Shown here one piece after another: positions 1-7,279 of a DNA stretch of 7,279 nt. The stretch lies in assembly GCA_009726075.1 (NCBI GenBank), contig WLND01000073.1, positions 1 to 7,279 on the forward strand. Direction: 5' to 3'. A program made the position numbers and the translations under genes. This stretch comes from Actinomycetota bacterium. GTDB taxonomy: Bacteria > Actinomycetota > Actinomycetes > S36-B12. The notes beneath the pieces are model-generated. The model ran no database searches, had not been told where the DNA came from, and was given only the letters and a program-made list of their open reading frames with translations. Each line of letters begins with the position of its first letter. Position 1 is the stretch's first letter.

Positions 1-21
1 AACCAACTGCGCTACGGGGCC
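1..21 (-). tRNA. Partial tRNA, probably tRNA-Asp (5' part only)
   Basis: Read on the minus strand from 21, the sequence begins GGCCCCGTAGCGCAGTTGGT, which fits a 7-nt acceptor arm, U8, A9 and the start of a D arm ending in the invariant GG of the D loop. This 5' end matches what I know of actinobacterial tRNA-Asp(GUC), which commonly follows tRNA-Glu in the same cluster. The anticodon lies outside the window, so the Asp identity is inferred from the 5' part and from gene order. It starts 13 bases after the end of tRNA-Glu and is probably processed from the same transcript. Confidence 0.75.
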
Positions 22-34
22 AACTTGTGAAGCG

Positions 35-107
35 TATCCCCAACGGGGTTCGAACCCGTGTTACCGCCGTGAAAGGGCGGTGTCCTAGGCCACTAGACGA
101 TGGGGAC
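35..107 (-). tRNA. tRNA-Glu (anticodon UUC)
   Basis: A complete 73-nt cloverleaf on the minus strand. The acceptor arm is GTCCCCA paired with TGGGGAT. The D arm contains GTCTAGTGGCCTAGGAC. The anticodon stem CCGCC/GGCGG closes the loop CTTTCAC, with anticodon TTC at 73-71, which reads GAA and GAG. The T arm is GGGTTCGAACCC. The sequence is close to E. coli tRNA-Glu over most of its length. The discriminator base is A (position 35) and CCA is not encoded, so it must be added after processing. The first acceptor pair is G1-U72 instead of the usual G-C. The promoter is at 152-180 on the same strand, leaving a leader of roughly 40 nt to be removed by RNase P. Confidence 0.97.
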
Positions 108-151
108 CTACGTGCATCTCCGTCGACCGTTACGCCGTTGGCGACTCGGTA

Positions 152-180
152 AGCATAGGGCAGGGGAGGCCCCACGTCTA
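152..180 (-). promoter_or_regulatory. Sigma70-type promoter for the tRNA-Glu/tRNA-Asp cluster
   Basis: Reading the minus strand, a -35-like TAGACG (180-175) is separated by 17 bp from a -10-like TATGCT (157-152). Both match the housekeeping consensus at four of six positions, and TATGCT keeps the key A2 and T6. The spacer contains a small dyad, GGGG-CCT-CCCC (173-163). Transcription would start near 145, about 38 nt before tRNA-Glu. This assignment is from pattern only. Confidence 0.55.
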
Positions 181-208
181 AATGGGTCCTCCTTTCGGGC
201 GTCGGGCG

Positions 209-214
209 GATAAT
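209..214 (+). promoter_or_regulatory. -10 element for a leaderless mRNA of the zincin gene
   Basis: GATAAT matches TATAAT at five of six positions and ends five bases before the GTG at 220. A start site six to seven bases downstream of the -10 would therefore fall on the start codon itself. No clear -35 is seen in the expected place (around 186-191). Leaderless genes with a -10 just upstream of the start are common in Actinomycetota, which supports this reading. A weak GGCGGA at 205-210 is the only SD-like alternative and overlaps the -10. Confidence 0.5.
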
Positions 215-219
215 GAACC

Positions 220-570
220 GTGATCGACGTGCCGCTTCAGCAGTTCGAGGACCTCGTTGGGCAGGCGCTCGACGGCATCCCAGATGACCTCGCCGCACTA
301 CTCCAGAACGTGGTGATCGTGGTCGAGGACGAGGCGCCGAACGATGACCCCGACCTCCTCGGCCTCTACAGCGGCACGCCACTGACGGAGCGCGACTCGT
401 CCTACTTCGGCGCCCTACCCGACTGCATCACGATCTTTCGCCTGCCGTTGCTGGAAATGTGCGAGAGCCTCGACGAGGTGATCGAGGAGGTGCGCATCAC
501 GGTCGTGCACGAGATCGCCCATCACTTCGGCATTGACGACGATCGGCTGCACGAGCTCGGCTACGAGTAG
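220..570 (+). CDS. Minimal zincin-type metallopeptidase family protein (PF06262-like)
   Basis: This 116-residue protein carries the metzincin-like signature HExxHxxGxxD near its C-terminus: HEIAHHFG with H97, E98 and H101, G104 and D107. It ends in the family-typical DDDRLHELGY segment. Other hallmarks are DLLGLY and LTERDSSY (about residues 45-61) and the PDCITIFRLPLL strand before the zinc helix. Length and motif order match the small actinobacterial family once called DUF1025, usually annotated as 'metallopeptidase family protein'. Peptidase activity and substrate are not established for the family as far as I know. There is no signal peptide, so it is cytoplasmic. It is strongly acidic. 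The start is GTG at 220: an in-frame TGA at 214-216 excludes anything earlier. It is convergent with the Sua5 gene (21 bp between the stops) and divergent from the tRNA cluster, so it is probably monocistronic. Confidence 0.9.
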   Translation: MIDVPLQQFEDLVGQALDGIPDDLAALLQNVVIVVEDEAPNDDPDLLGLYSGTPLTERDSSYFGALPDCITIFRLPLLEMCESLDEVIEEVRITVVHEIAHHFGIDDDRLHELGYE

Positions 571-591
571 CGAAGCTGCGATCCCGCGGGC

Positions 592-1578
592 TTAAGCGCG
601 GTGGGCTGCCCTGGTCAGCCGGTCGATCACGGCGGCGCCGATGCCCGATGGTTCGGGGGCGATGGCCAGCACGGTGTCGAGTTCGAGCGCATCGGCCTCC
701 CGGAGGGCCGCGTACAGGCACTGGGCGTAGTCGTCCGAGGTCTGAGGGGCAGCGAGGCGCACGATCCCGGCAGGGGTCGACACGTGGGCCATCGCGAGGA
801 GCCCGGTCGCTGACCGGCGCTCTCGCGGGTGGTCGCCGAGGAGTTCGGTGAGTTGCTCCCGTTCGATGAGTTGGACGTCGGCCGCGGGCGAGTAGTGCGA
901 GTCGAGGGTGCCGGAGGCGCGGATGCTCGAGCCGGCGCCGACCGCCAGCCCGGTGATCCGCGTGATGTCATCGGCCGTGACGGCTCCCTGTCGCAGCAGT
1001 CGCGGGAGCTCGCCCGTGCAGTCGACGATGGTTGATTCGACGCCGACAGCGCATTCGCCGCCGTCGAGCACGACGTCATCGTCCGTCATGAAATCAGCGA
1101 GCTCACTGATCACGTGCGCTGCCGTGGTCGGGCTCACCCGACCGAAGCGATTGGCGCTGGGAGCGGCGATGCCGATCGAGGGGTCGCCGCCGAGCGCGCC
1201 GAGGTGATCGAGGACCTCGGCCATGAGCGGATGGGCCGAGACCCTCAGGGCGACCGAGGGCTGCCCGCCCGTGACGAAGTCATGGGCTCGTGGCGATCGA
1301 TCGACGACGATCGTGAGGGGCCCCGGCCAGAGCTCTGCGATCAGTTCGCGGGCGTAGGCCGGCACGCGAAGGCCCCAGGAGTCGAGATTGCTCGCTTGCG
1401 CGATGTGGACGATGAGGGGGTGGTCGGCGGGCCGGCCCTTGGCTGCGTAGATGCGCGCGATGGCCCGGGCTTGATCGGCCCTTGCCCCGAGGCCGTAGAC
1501 GGTTTCGGTCGGCAGCCCTGCGAGATCGCCTCGGGCCAGCGCCTCCGCGGCGACCCGTGGATCGGTTGTGAGGCGCAT
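592..1578 (-). CDS. L-threonylcarbamoyladenylate synthase, Sua5/YrdC/YwlC family (two-domain Sua5 type)
   Basis: The product (328 residues from the ATG at 1578) makes threonylcarbamoyl-AMP from threonine, bicarbonate and ATP, the first step of t6A37 formation on tRNAs reading ANN codons. It acts in the cytoplasm, with TsaD/TsaB/TsaE finishing the reaction. The YrdC domain covers about residues 5-200, with GLPTETVYGLGA (21-32), KGRPADHPL (47-55), WPGPLT (84-89), APSAN (139-143) and ESTIVD (181-186). The linker motif GTLDSHYSP (223-231) leads into a C-terminal Sua5 domain, so this is the long form, longer than E. coli TsaC. I chose ATG 1578 because GGATGG lies just upstream; an in-frame GTG at 1596 would add six residues. 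The gene starts 58 bp after the subtilisin stop on the same strand, and no clear promoter or terminator is visible between them, so read-through is possible. The other t6A genes are not in this window. Confidence 0.93.
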   Translation of the reverse strand: MRLTTDPRVAAEALARGDLAGLPTETVYGLGARADQARAIARIYAAKGRPADHPLIVHIAQASNLDSWGLRVPAYARELIAELWPGPLTIVVDRSPRAHDFVTGGQPSVALRVSAHPLMAEVLDHLGALGGDPSIGIAAPSANRFGRVSPTTAAHVISELADFMTDDDVVLDGGECAVGVESTIVDCTGELPRLLRQGAVTADDITRITGLAVGAGSSIRASGTLDSHYSPAADVQLIEREQLTELLGDHPRERRSATGLLAMAHVSTPAGIVRLAAPQTSDDYAQCLYAALREADALELDTVLAIAPEPSGIGAAVIDRLTRAAHRA

Positions 1579-1636
1579 GCCGCCATCCAACCGCACTCGG
1601 CAACGCCGGGTCGCCGCCCAAGCGCGGGCGGACGTT

Positions 1637-4687
<3,051 letters not shown>

Positions 4688-4691
4688 ATGC

Positions 4692-4715
4692 CTATTGGAC
4701 CACTCGTTTCCTCCT
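4692..4715 (-). promoter_or_regulatory. Strong SD with a three-codon upstream ORF (MVQ-stop) before the subtilisin
   Basis: AGGAGG (4715-4710) is the best ribosome binding site near this gene but lies 22 nt from the ATG at 4687, too far for normal use. Six nt after it is GTG GTC CAA TAG (4703-4692), out of frame with the protease. The TAG is followed, after four bases, by the protease ATG, which has only a weak AGG of its own. This layout would suit termination-reinitiation coupling. The alternative is initiation at the in-frame ATG 4726, which lies upstream of this SD. Confidence 0.45.
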
Positions 4716-4738
4716 CGCACAAACATCGGAATTCGCCC

Positions 4739-4768
4739 AAGATAAGGGCTTTGTAAGGGTTGGGTTAA
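4739..4768 (-). promoter_or_regulatory. Sigma70-like promoter for the subtilisin gene
   Basis: On the minus strand, TTAACC (4768-4763, four of six matches to TTGACA) and TATCTT (4744-4739, four of six to TATAAT with A2 and T6 kept) are 18 bp apart. Transcription would start near 4732, giving a leader of about 45 nt to ATG 4687 that contains the AGGAGG site. TAAGG direct repeats occupy the promoter, so binding there would be expected to affect it. Confidence 0.45.
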
Positions 4769-4773
4769 GGCTG
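4743..4773 (+). repeat. Three TAAGG direct repeats spaced 11 and 12 bp, a possible operator
   Basis: TAAGGGCTTTG starts at 4743, TAAGGGTTGGG at 4754 and TAAGGCTG at 4766. The spacing of about one helical turn puts all three on one face of the DNA, as in binding sites of OmpR/PhoB-type response regulators. They cover the proposed subtilisin promoter from its -10 to its -35. No regulator gene is in the window, so the binding protein is unknown. Confidence 0.5.
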
Positions 4774-4796
4774 GTGATTTCCACCAGAAAGTGGAA
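4771..4796. repeat. Two overlapping, mutually exclusive inverted repeats
   Basis: CTGGTG-ATTTC-CACCAG (4771-4787) and TTCCAC-CAGAAA-GTGGAA (4779-4796) are both perfect six-base dyads. They share the bases TTCCACCAG, so only one can form as a hairpin at a time. They lie between the two divergent promoters and the second overlaps the GGAAC of the proposed htrA promoter. They could be operator half-sites. Confidence 0.55.
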
Positions 4797-4818
4797 CCGA
4801 GGGCGGTTCAGCGGAGTC
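4793..4818 (+). promoter_or_regulatory. ECF-sigma-like promoter for htrA (GGAAC-N18-GTC)
   Basis: GGAAC at 4793-4797 is followed after 18 bp by GTC (4816-4818), resembling the GGAAC plus GTT/GTC pattern of extracytoplasmic-function sigma factors. Transcription would begin about 4826, leaving about 50 nt before the start codon. HtrA proteases in Actinomycetota are often under envelope-stress sigma control, which fits. The -10 motif is short, so chance occurrence is possible. Confidence 0.35.
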
Positions 4819-4866
4819 AAACTGGTACGAGAGCTCTGGGCGACAAGCCGCCCGAGCTGCACAGCC

Positions 4867-4873
4867 AAGGAGG
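4867..4873 (+). promoter_or_regulatory. Ribosome binding site that fixes the htrA start
   Basis: AAGGAGG lies four bases before GTG 4878. It rules against longer in-frame readings that begin near 4791, which would overlap the proposed promoter and have no SD. Confidence 0.85.
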
Positions 4874-4877
4874 CAGC

Positions 4878-6035
4878 GTGTCGATTCCGATTCCACCCTA
4901 TGAGCCATCGACCTATGAGCCGCAGAACCCCTACGAGGGCTATGCCCTTCCGATCGCTCCCCGCAAGCGCCGTCGTGGCCGGGCCGTGGGCCTGGTCGCC
5001 GGGGCCGGGGTCATCGCCCTGATGGGCGGCACCGTCGGCGGAGCGGTCGGCTACTACGCCGCCAAGACGAGTCTGCCCGCCGTGAGCATCACGTCGACAT
5101 CCGCAGGATCAACGTCGATAGCGGCAGCCGGGTCGATCGCTGCCGTCGCGGCCGCGGTGCAACCCACGGTCGTCCAGCTCAACGTGACCGGTGCCAGCGG
5201 CGGCGGAACCGGGTCCGGCTTCGTCATCAGCGAGGACGGCTACATCATCACGAACAACCACGTCGTCGGAGCGGCCGGCAAGGACGGCACGATCGAGGTG
5301 AGCTTCTCCGATGGCAAGACTGCGACCGGCAAGCTCGTGGGGGCCAATCCCGGCTACGACATCGCAGTCGTCAAGGTCGATCGGACCGGCCTGCAGGCCG
5401 TGCCGCTCGGTGACTCCAAGGCCCTCCTCGTGGGCGACATGGTGATCGCCGTGGGCTCGCCGCTCGGGCTGCAGGGCACCGTCACCACCGGCATCGTCAG
5501 CGCGCTCAATCGTCCCGTGACAGCGGGCGGCGAGGGCGAGCAGGCCTTCATCAACGCGATCCAGACCGATGCGGCCATCAACCCCGGAAACTCCGGTGGC
5601 CCGTTGGTCAACGGTGCAGGGGCCGTCATCGGCGTCAACTCGGCGATCGCGTCGATGCCCACGGGCGCCGGCCAGCCGGGGTCGATCGGCCTCGGATTCG
5701 CCATCCCGATCGACGTGGTGAAGCGCATCACCGATGAGCTGATCTCAACGGGCACCTCGAGCACGCCGATCGTGGGCGTGCAGTTGAACATGACCTTCGA
5801 GGGCCCCGGGGCCAAGGTTGCCGAGGTCACCGAGGGCGGTCCCGCTGCGGCGGCCGGCTTGCGGGTGGATGATGTGGTCATGCTGGTCGGTGGCCAGCAG
5901 ATCGCCGACCCGACATCGATGATCGTGACTGTTCGCTCCTACGCACCGGGCGATACAGTAGAACTTACGGTTAATCGCGACGGTCAGACCTTGAAGGTGC
6001 CCGTCAAGCTCGAGGCTTCGAAGGCCAAGAGCTAG
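4878..6035 (+). CDS. Membrane-anchored HtrA/DegP-like trypsin-fold serine protease with PDZ domain
   Basis: A 385-residue HtrA-family protease starting at GTG 4878. Residues 1-27 form a cytoplasmic tail rich in Pro and Tyr (YEPSTYEPQNPYEGY), followed by a basic stop, RKRRRGR (29-35). A single membrane helix spans about 36-60 and places the rest outside the membrane. The S1C domain (about 95-290) has a complete triad: H128 in NNHVVG, D161 in GYDIAVVK and S239 in NPGNSGGP. A PDZ domain occupies about 297-379 (AGLRVDDVVMLVGG). The architecture matches actinobacterial HtrA/PepD proteins, which degrade or refold damaged extracytoplasmic proteins. Length is normal for a one-PDZ HtrA. It is transcribed divergently from the secreted subtilisin across about 190 bp, and its transcript ends at the hairpin at 6048. 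The gene symbol is left blank because paralogues are common. Confidence 0.94.
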   Translation: MSIPIPPYEPSTYEPQNPYEGYALPIAPRKRRRGRAVGLVAGAGVIALMGGTVGGAVGYYAAKTSLPAVSITSTSAGSTSIAAAGSIAAVAAAVQPTVVQLNVTGASGGGTGSGFVISEDGYIITNNHVVGAAGKDGTIEVSFSDGKTATGKLVGANPGYDIAVVKVDRTGLQAVPLGDSKALLVGDMVIAVGSPLGLQGTVTTGIVSALNRPVTAGGEGEQAFINAIQTDAAINPGNSGGPLVNGAGAVIGVNSAIASMPTGAGQPGSIGLGFAIPIDVVKRITDELISTGTSSTPIVGVQLNMTFEGPGAKVAEVTEGGPAAAAGLRVDDVVMLVGGQQIADPTSMIVTVRSYAPGDTVELTVNRDGQTLKVPVKLEASKAKS

Positions 6036-6047
6036 CACCCCACGATC

Positions 6048-6095
6048 AGCACGCCCGCGTCCGAACCCCCCGTCGGACGCGGGCGTGCTCCTTTT
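6048..6095 (+). terminator. Rho-independent terminator after htrA
   Basis: A perfect 17-bp stem: AGCACGCCCGCGTCCGA (6048-6064), an eight-base loop ACCCCCCG, and the exact complement (6073-6089), then CC and four Ts. It begins 12 bases after the htrA stop. It separates htrA from the oxygenase gene. The T tract is short but the stem is very GC-rich. Confidence 0.93.
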
Positions 6096-6146
6096 CACGG
6101 GGATTCGTCTCGTCAGCGGACGTCAAAGATGCGCGGAACCGCAATC

Positions 6147-6151
6147 GGAGG
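6147..6151 (+). promoter_or_regulatory. Ribosome binding site that favours a TTG start for the oxygenase
   Basis: GGAGG is six bases before TTG 6158, an ideal spacing, and 12 bases before the in-frame GTG at 6164. The TTG is therefore preferred. Confidence 0.7.
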
Positions 6152-6157
6152 CACGCT

Positions 6158-7096
6158 TTGGTCGTGCTTCCATCACCGCTGTCCCTGATCGGCTCAGCTC
6201 GCGAGCAGGTCGCCGCAGGCTTTCGACGGATCGTTTCCGGGGATCCGGACGGGGCACCCGACTGGGTGCGCTCGATGGCCGACGGCACCGACCTGGGCTA
6301 CTTCGGCCCGAATTCCGCCCCGTGGGCGGTGCACGGATCCCTCCCGACGATCGTCGGCGGCGTCCGCGCCCTACTCATGCAGGCACTGCACCCGGGTGCC
6401 CTGGCCGGTGTGATGCAGCACTCCCGCTACGAGACCGACGCCTTCGGACGCCTCGCCGGCACGACCCAGTGGCTCACCGTCGTCACCTTCGGCGATCAGG
6501 CCGCCGCCGATCGCGAGTGCGCCCGCGTGCGGGGCCTGCATCGCAAGGTGACCGGTAGCGACGAGACGGCCCAGGGCCCCACCCCCTACGCCGCATCGGA
6601 CCCTGAACTGCCGCGCTGGGTTCACGTCGCGTTCACCGACTCGTTCCTGGCCACCCATCAGGTCTGGGGCGGCCCGATCCCGGGGGGCCCGGATGCCTAT
6701 GTGCGCGAGTGGGCGAAGGCGGGCGAGCTCGTCGGCGTCGTCGACCCCCCGCGCACAGTGGCGGAGCTGCGGCAGCAGATCGCCGACTACGGCCCCGATC
6801 TACGCGGTGACGCCAACTCGGCCAAGACCGTGGACTTCATTCGCAACATCCCCTTCCCTCTCGCGGCCAGGGCCCCCTACGCGCTGCTCTTCGCCGGGGC
6901 CGTCTCGACCATGCCTCCGGAGCACCGGGCGCTCCTGCGCCTGCCCACCGTGCCCCTCACGGTGACGAAGCCGGCCATCGCCGCGCTCCTGGGCACCCTG
7001 AGCCTGACCCTTGGCCCGGCCTCGCCCTCGCAGCGATCGGCGCAGGCCCGGGTGGCCCGCCTCGAGGGAGAATCGGCCGACCCGACCCCGGTGTAA
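6158..7096 (+). CDS. Oxygenase MpaB family protein (DUF2236)
   Basis: A 312-residue protein of the MpaB/DUF2236 family, which is related to the latex-clearing rubber oxygenase Lcp; characterised Lcp enzymes bind heme b. Family motifs seen in order are PWAVHG (55-60), ALLMQALHPGALAGVMQHS (71-89), DAFGRL (94-99), TFGD (110-113) and WVHVAFTDSFL (154-164). The conserved histidines H59, H78, H88 and H156 are all present, and some of these probably bind the cofactor. There is no signal peptide or clear membrane helix, although the C-terminal part (about 247-296) is hydrophobic. Substrate is unknown; most family members are uncharacterised. The proposed start is TTG 6158, with GTG 6164 as alternative. 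The strong htrA terminator just upstream implies its own promoter in the 62 bp between, but I see no convincing one. Confidence 0.88.
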   Translation: MVVLPSPLSLIGSAREQVAAGFRRIVSGDPDGAPDWVRSMADGTDLGYFGPNSAPWAVHGSLPTIVGGVRALLMQALHPGALAGVMQHSRYETDAFGRLAGTTQWLTVVTFGDQAAADRECARVRGLHRKVTGSDETAQGPTPYAASDPELPRWVHVAFTDSFLATHQVWGGPIPGGPDAYVREWAKAGELVGVVDPPRTVAELRQQIADYGPDLRGDANSAKTVDFIRNIPFPLAARAPYALLFAGAVSTMPPEHRALLRLPTVPLTVTKPAIAALLGTLSLTLGPASPSQRSAQARVARLEGESADPTPV

Positions 7097-7129
7097 CCCC
7101 GCGGGGGCGCGTCGGGTGATGATGGACCG

Positions 7130-7279
7130 ATGTTGCGTATGGGGCGAGTGGGACGACGGACGGCGGCGATGGTCGCCGGAATTGCAGCGGTTGCCGTGGC
7201 TGCGGGCCTCATGGTCACCCCGGCGACCGGGGCTGAGCGGGCGTTCTCGCCCCGCGCCACCGACCCAACCGCGACGGCC
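7130..7279 (+). CDS. 5' end of a secreted protein gene (runs off the window)
   Basis: ATG 7130 opens a frame of 50 codons that reaches the window edge without a stop. The visible part reads as a signal peptide: basic n-region MLRMGRVGRR, hydrophobic core from about residue 11 to 29, then TPATGA with likely cleavage after residue 35. The following residues are rich in Pro, Thr and Ala, as in an extracellular linker. The Arg-Arg pair (9-10) is followed by Thr-Ala-Ala, so it is not a convincing Tat motif. An in-frame ATG at 7139 is an alternative start; neither has a strong SD. It lies 33 bp after the oxygenase stop on the same strand. No function can be given from this fragment. Confidence 0.7.
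   Translation, partial: MLRMGRVGRRTAAMVAGIAAVAVAAGLMVTPATGAERAFSPRATDPTATA

Noticed and set aside
1..107. tRNA 3' end as a phage or island attachment site
   Set aside because: No integrase gene and no second copy of the tRNA 3' end are present in the window.
35..1578. Functional link between the tRNA genes and the neighbouring Sua5 (tRNA modification) gene
   Set aside because: t6A is placed on ANN-decoding tRNAs, not tRNA-Glu or tRNA-Asp, and the genes are separated by a convergent unrelated gene, so the proximity is probably chance.
1614..1631. CCGCCC/GGGCGG hairpin between the subtilisin and Sua5 genes as a terminator
   Set aside because: The stem is only 6 bp and no T tract follows on the minus strand, so intrinsic termination is not supported.
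7097..7107. CCCCGCGGGG palindrome after the oxygenase stop as a terminator
   Set aside because: It has no loop and no T tract, so it cannot be supported as an intrinsic terminator.

Overview
The window is high-GC DNA with GTG and TTG starts, strong Shine-Dalgarno sites and protein families typical of Actinomycetota (a minimal zincin, a membrane-anchored HtrA protease with a basic N-terminal tail, an MpaB/DUF2236 oxygenase). I cannot place it below phylum from the sequence alone. It looks like ordinary chromosome: there is no transposase, integrase, CRISPR array or plasmid gene. Its most unusual content is one large secreted protease and the regulatory region in front of it.

Layout. Positions 1-107 hold a minus-strand tRNA pair: a complete tRNA-Glu(UUC) followed by the first 21 bases of a probable tRNA-Asp that leaves the window. 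A recognisable promoter for the pair sits at 152-180. A small plus-strand zincin-type metalloprotein (220-570) follows and is probably translated from a leaderless mRNA. It converges on a minus-strand Sua5/YrdC-type threonylcarbamoyl-AMP synthase (592-1578), which makes the intermediate for t6A in ANN-decoding tRNAs. Upstream of Sua5 on the same strand is a 1016-residue secreted subtilisin (1637-4687). Its order is signal peptide, Ser-rich linker, I9 propeptide, nidogen-like domain, S8 catalytic domain, Gly-rich linker, IPT/TIG domain, and a C-terminal array of 22 eight-residue repeats in unbroken register.

The roughly 190 bp between the subtilisin and the divergent HtrA-type protease (4878-6035) is dense with signals: a sigma70-like promoter for the subtilisin with three TAAGG direct repeats about one helical turn apart, two overlapping inverted repeats that cannot both form, an ECF-sigma-like promoter for htrA, and a strong SD that appears to serve a three-codon upstream ORF rather than the subtilisin start itself. 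The HtrA gene ends in a perfect 17-bp-stem terminator. A separate MpaB/DUF2236 oxygenase gene (6158-7096, TTG start) follows, and the 5' end of a secreted protein gene (7130 onward) runs off the window.

Functionally, the core is a divergent pair of extracytoplasmic serine proteases (a released modular subtilisin and an anchored PDZ protease), which suggests, but does not prove, a shared control of cell-surface proteolysis. The tRNA genes, the zincin, Sua5 and the oxygenase look like unrelated neighbours.
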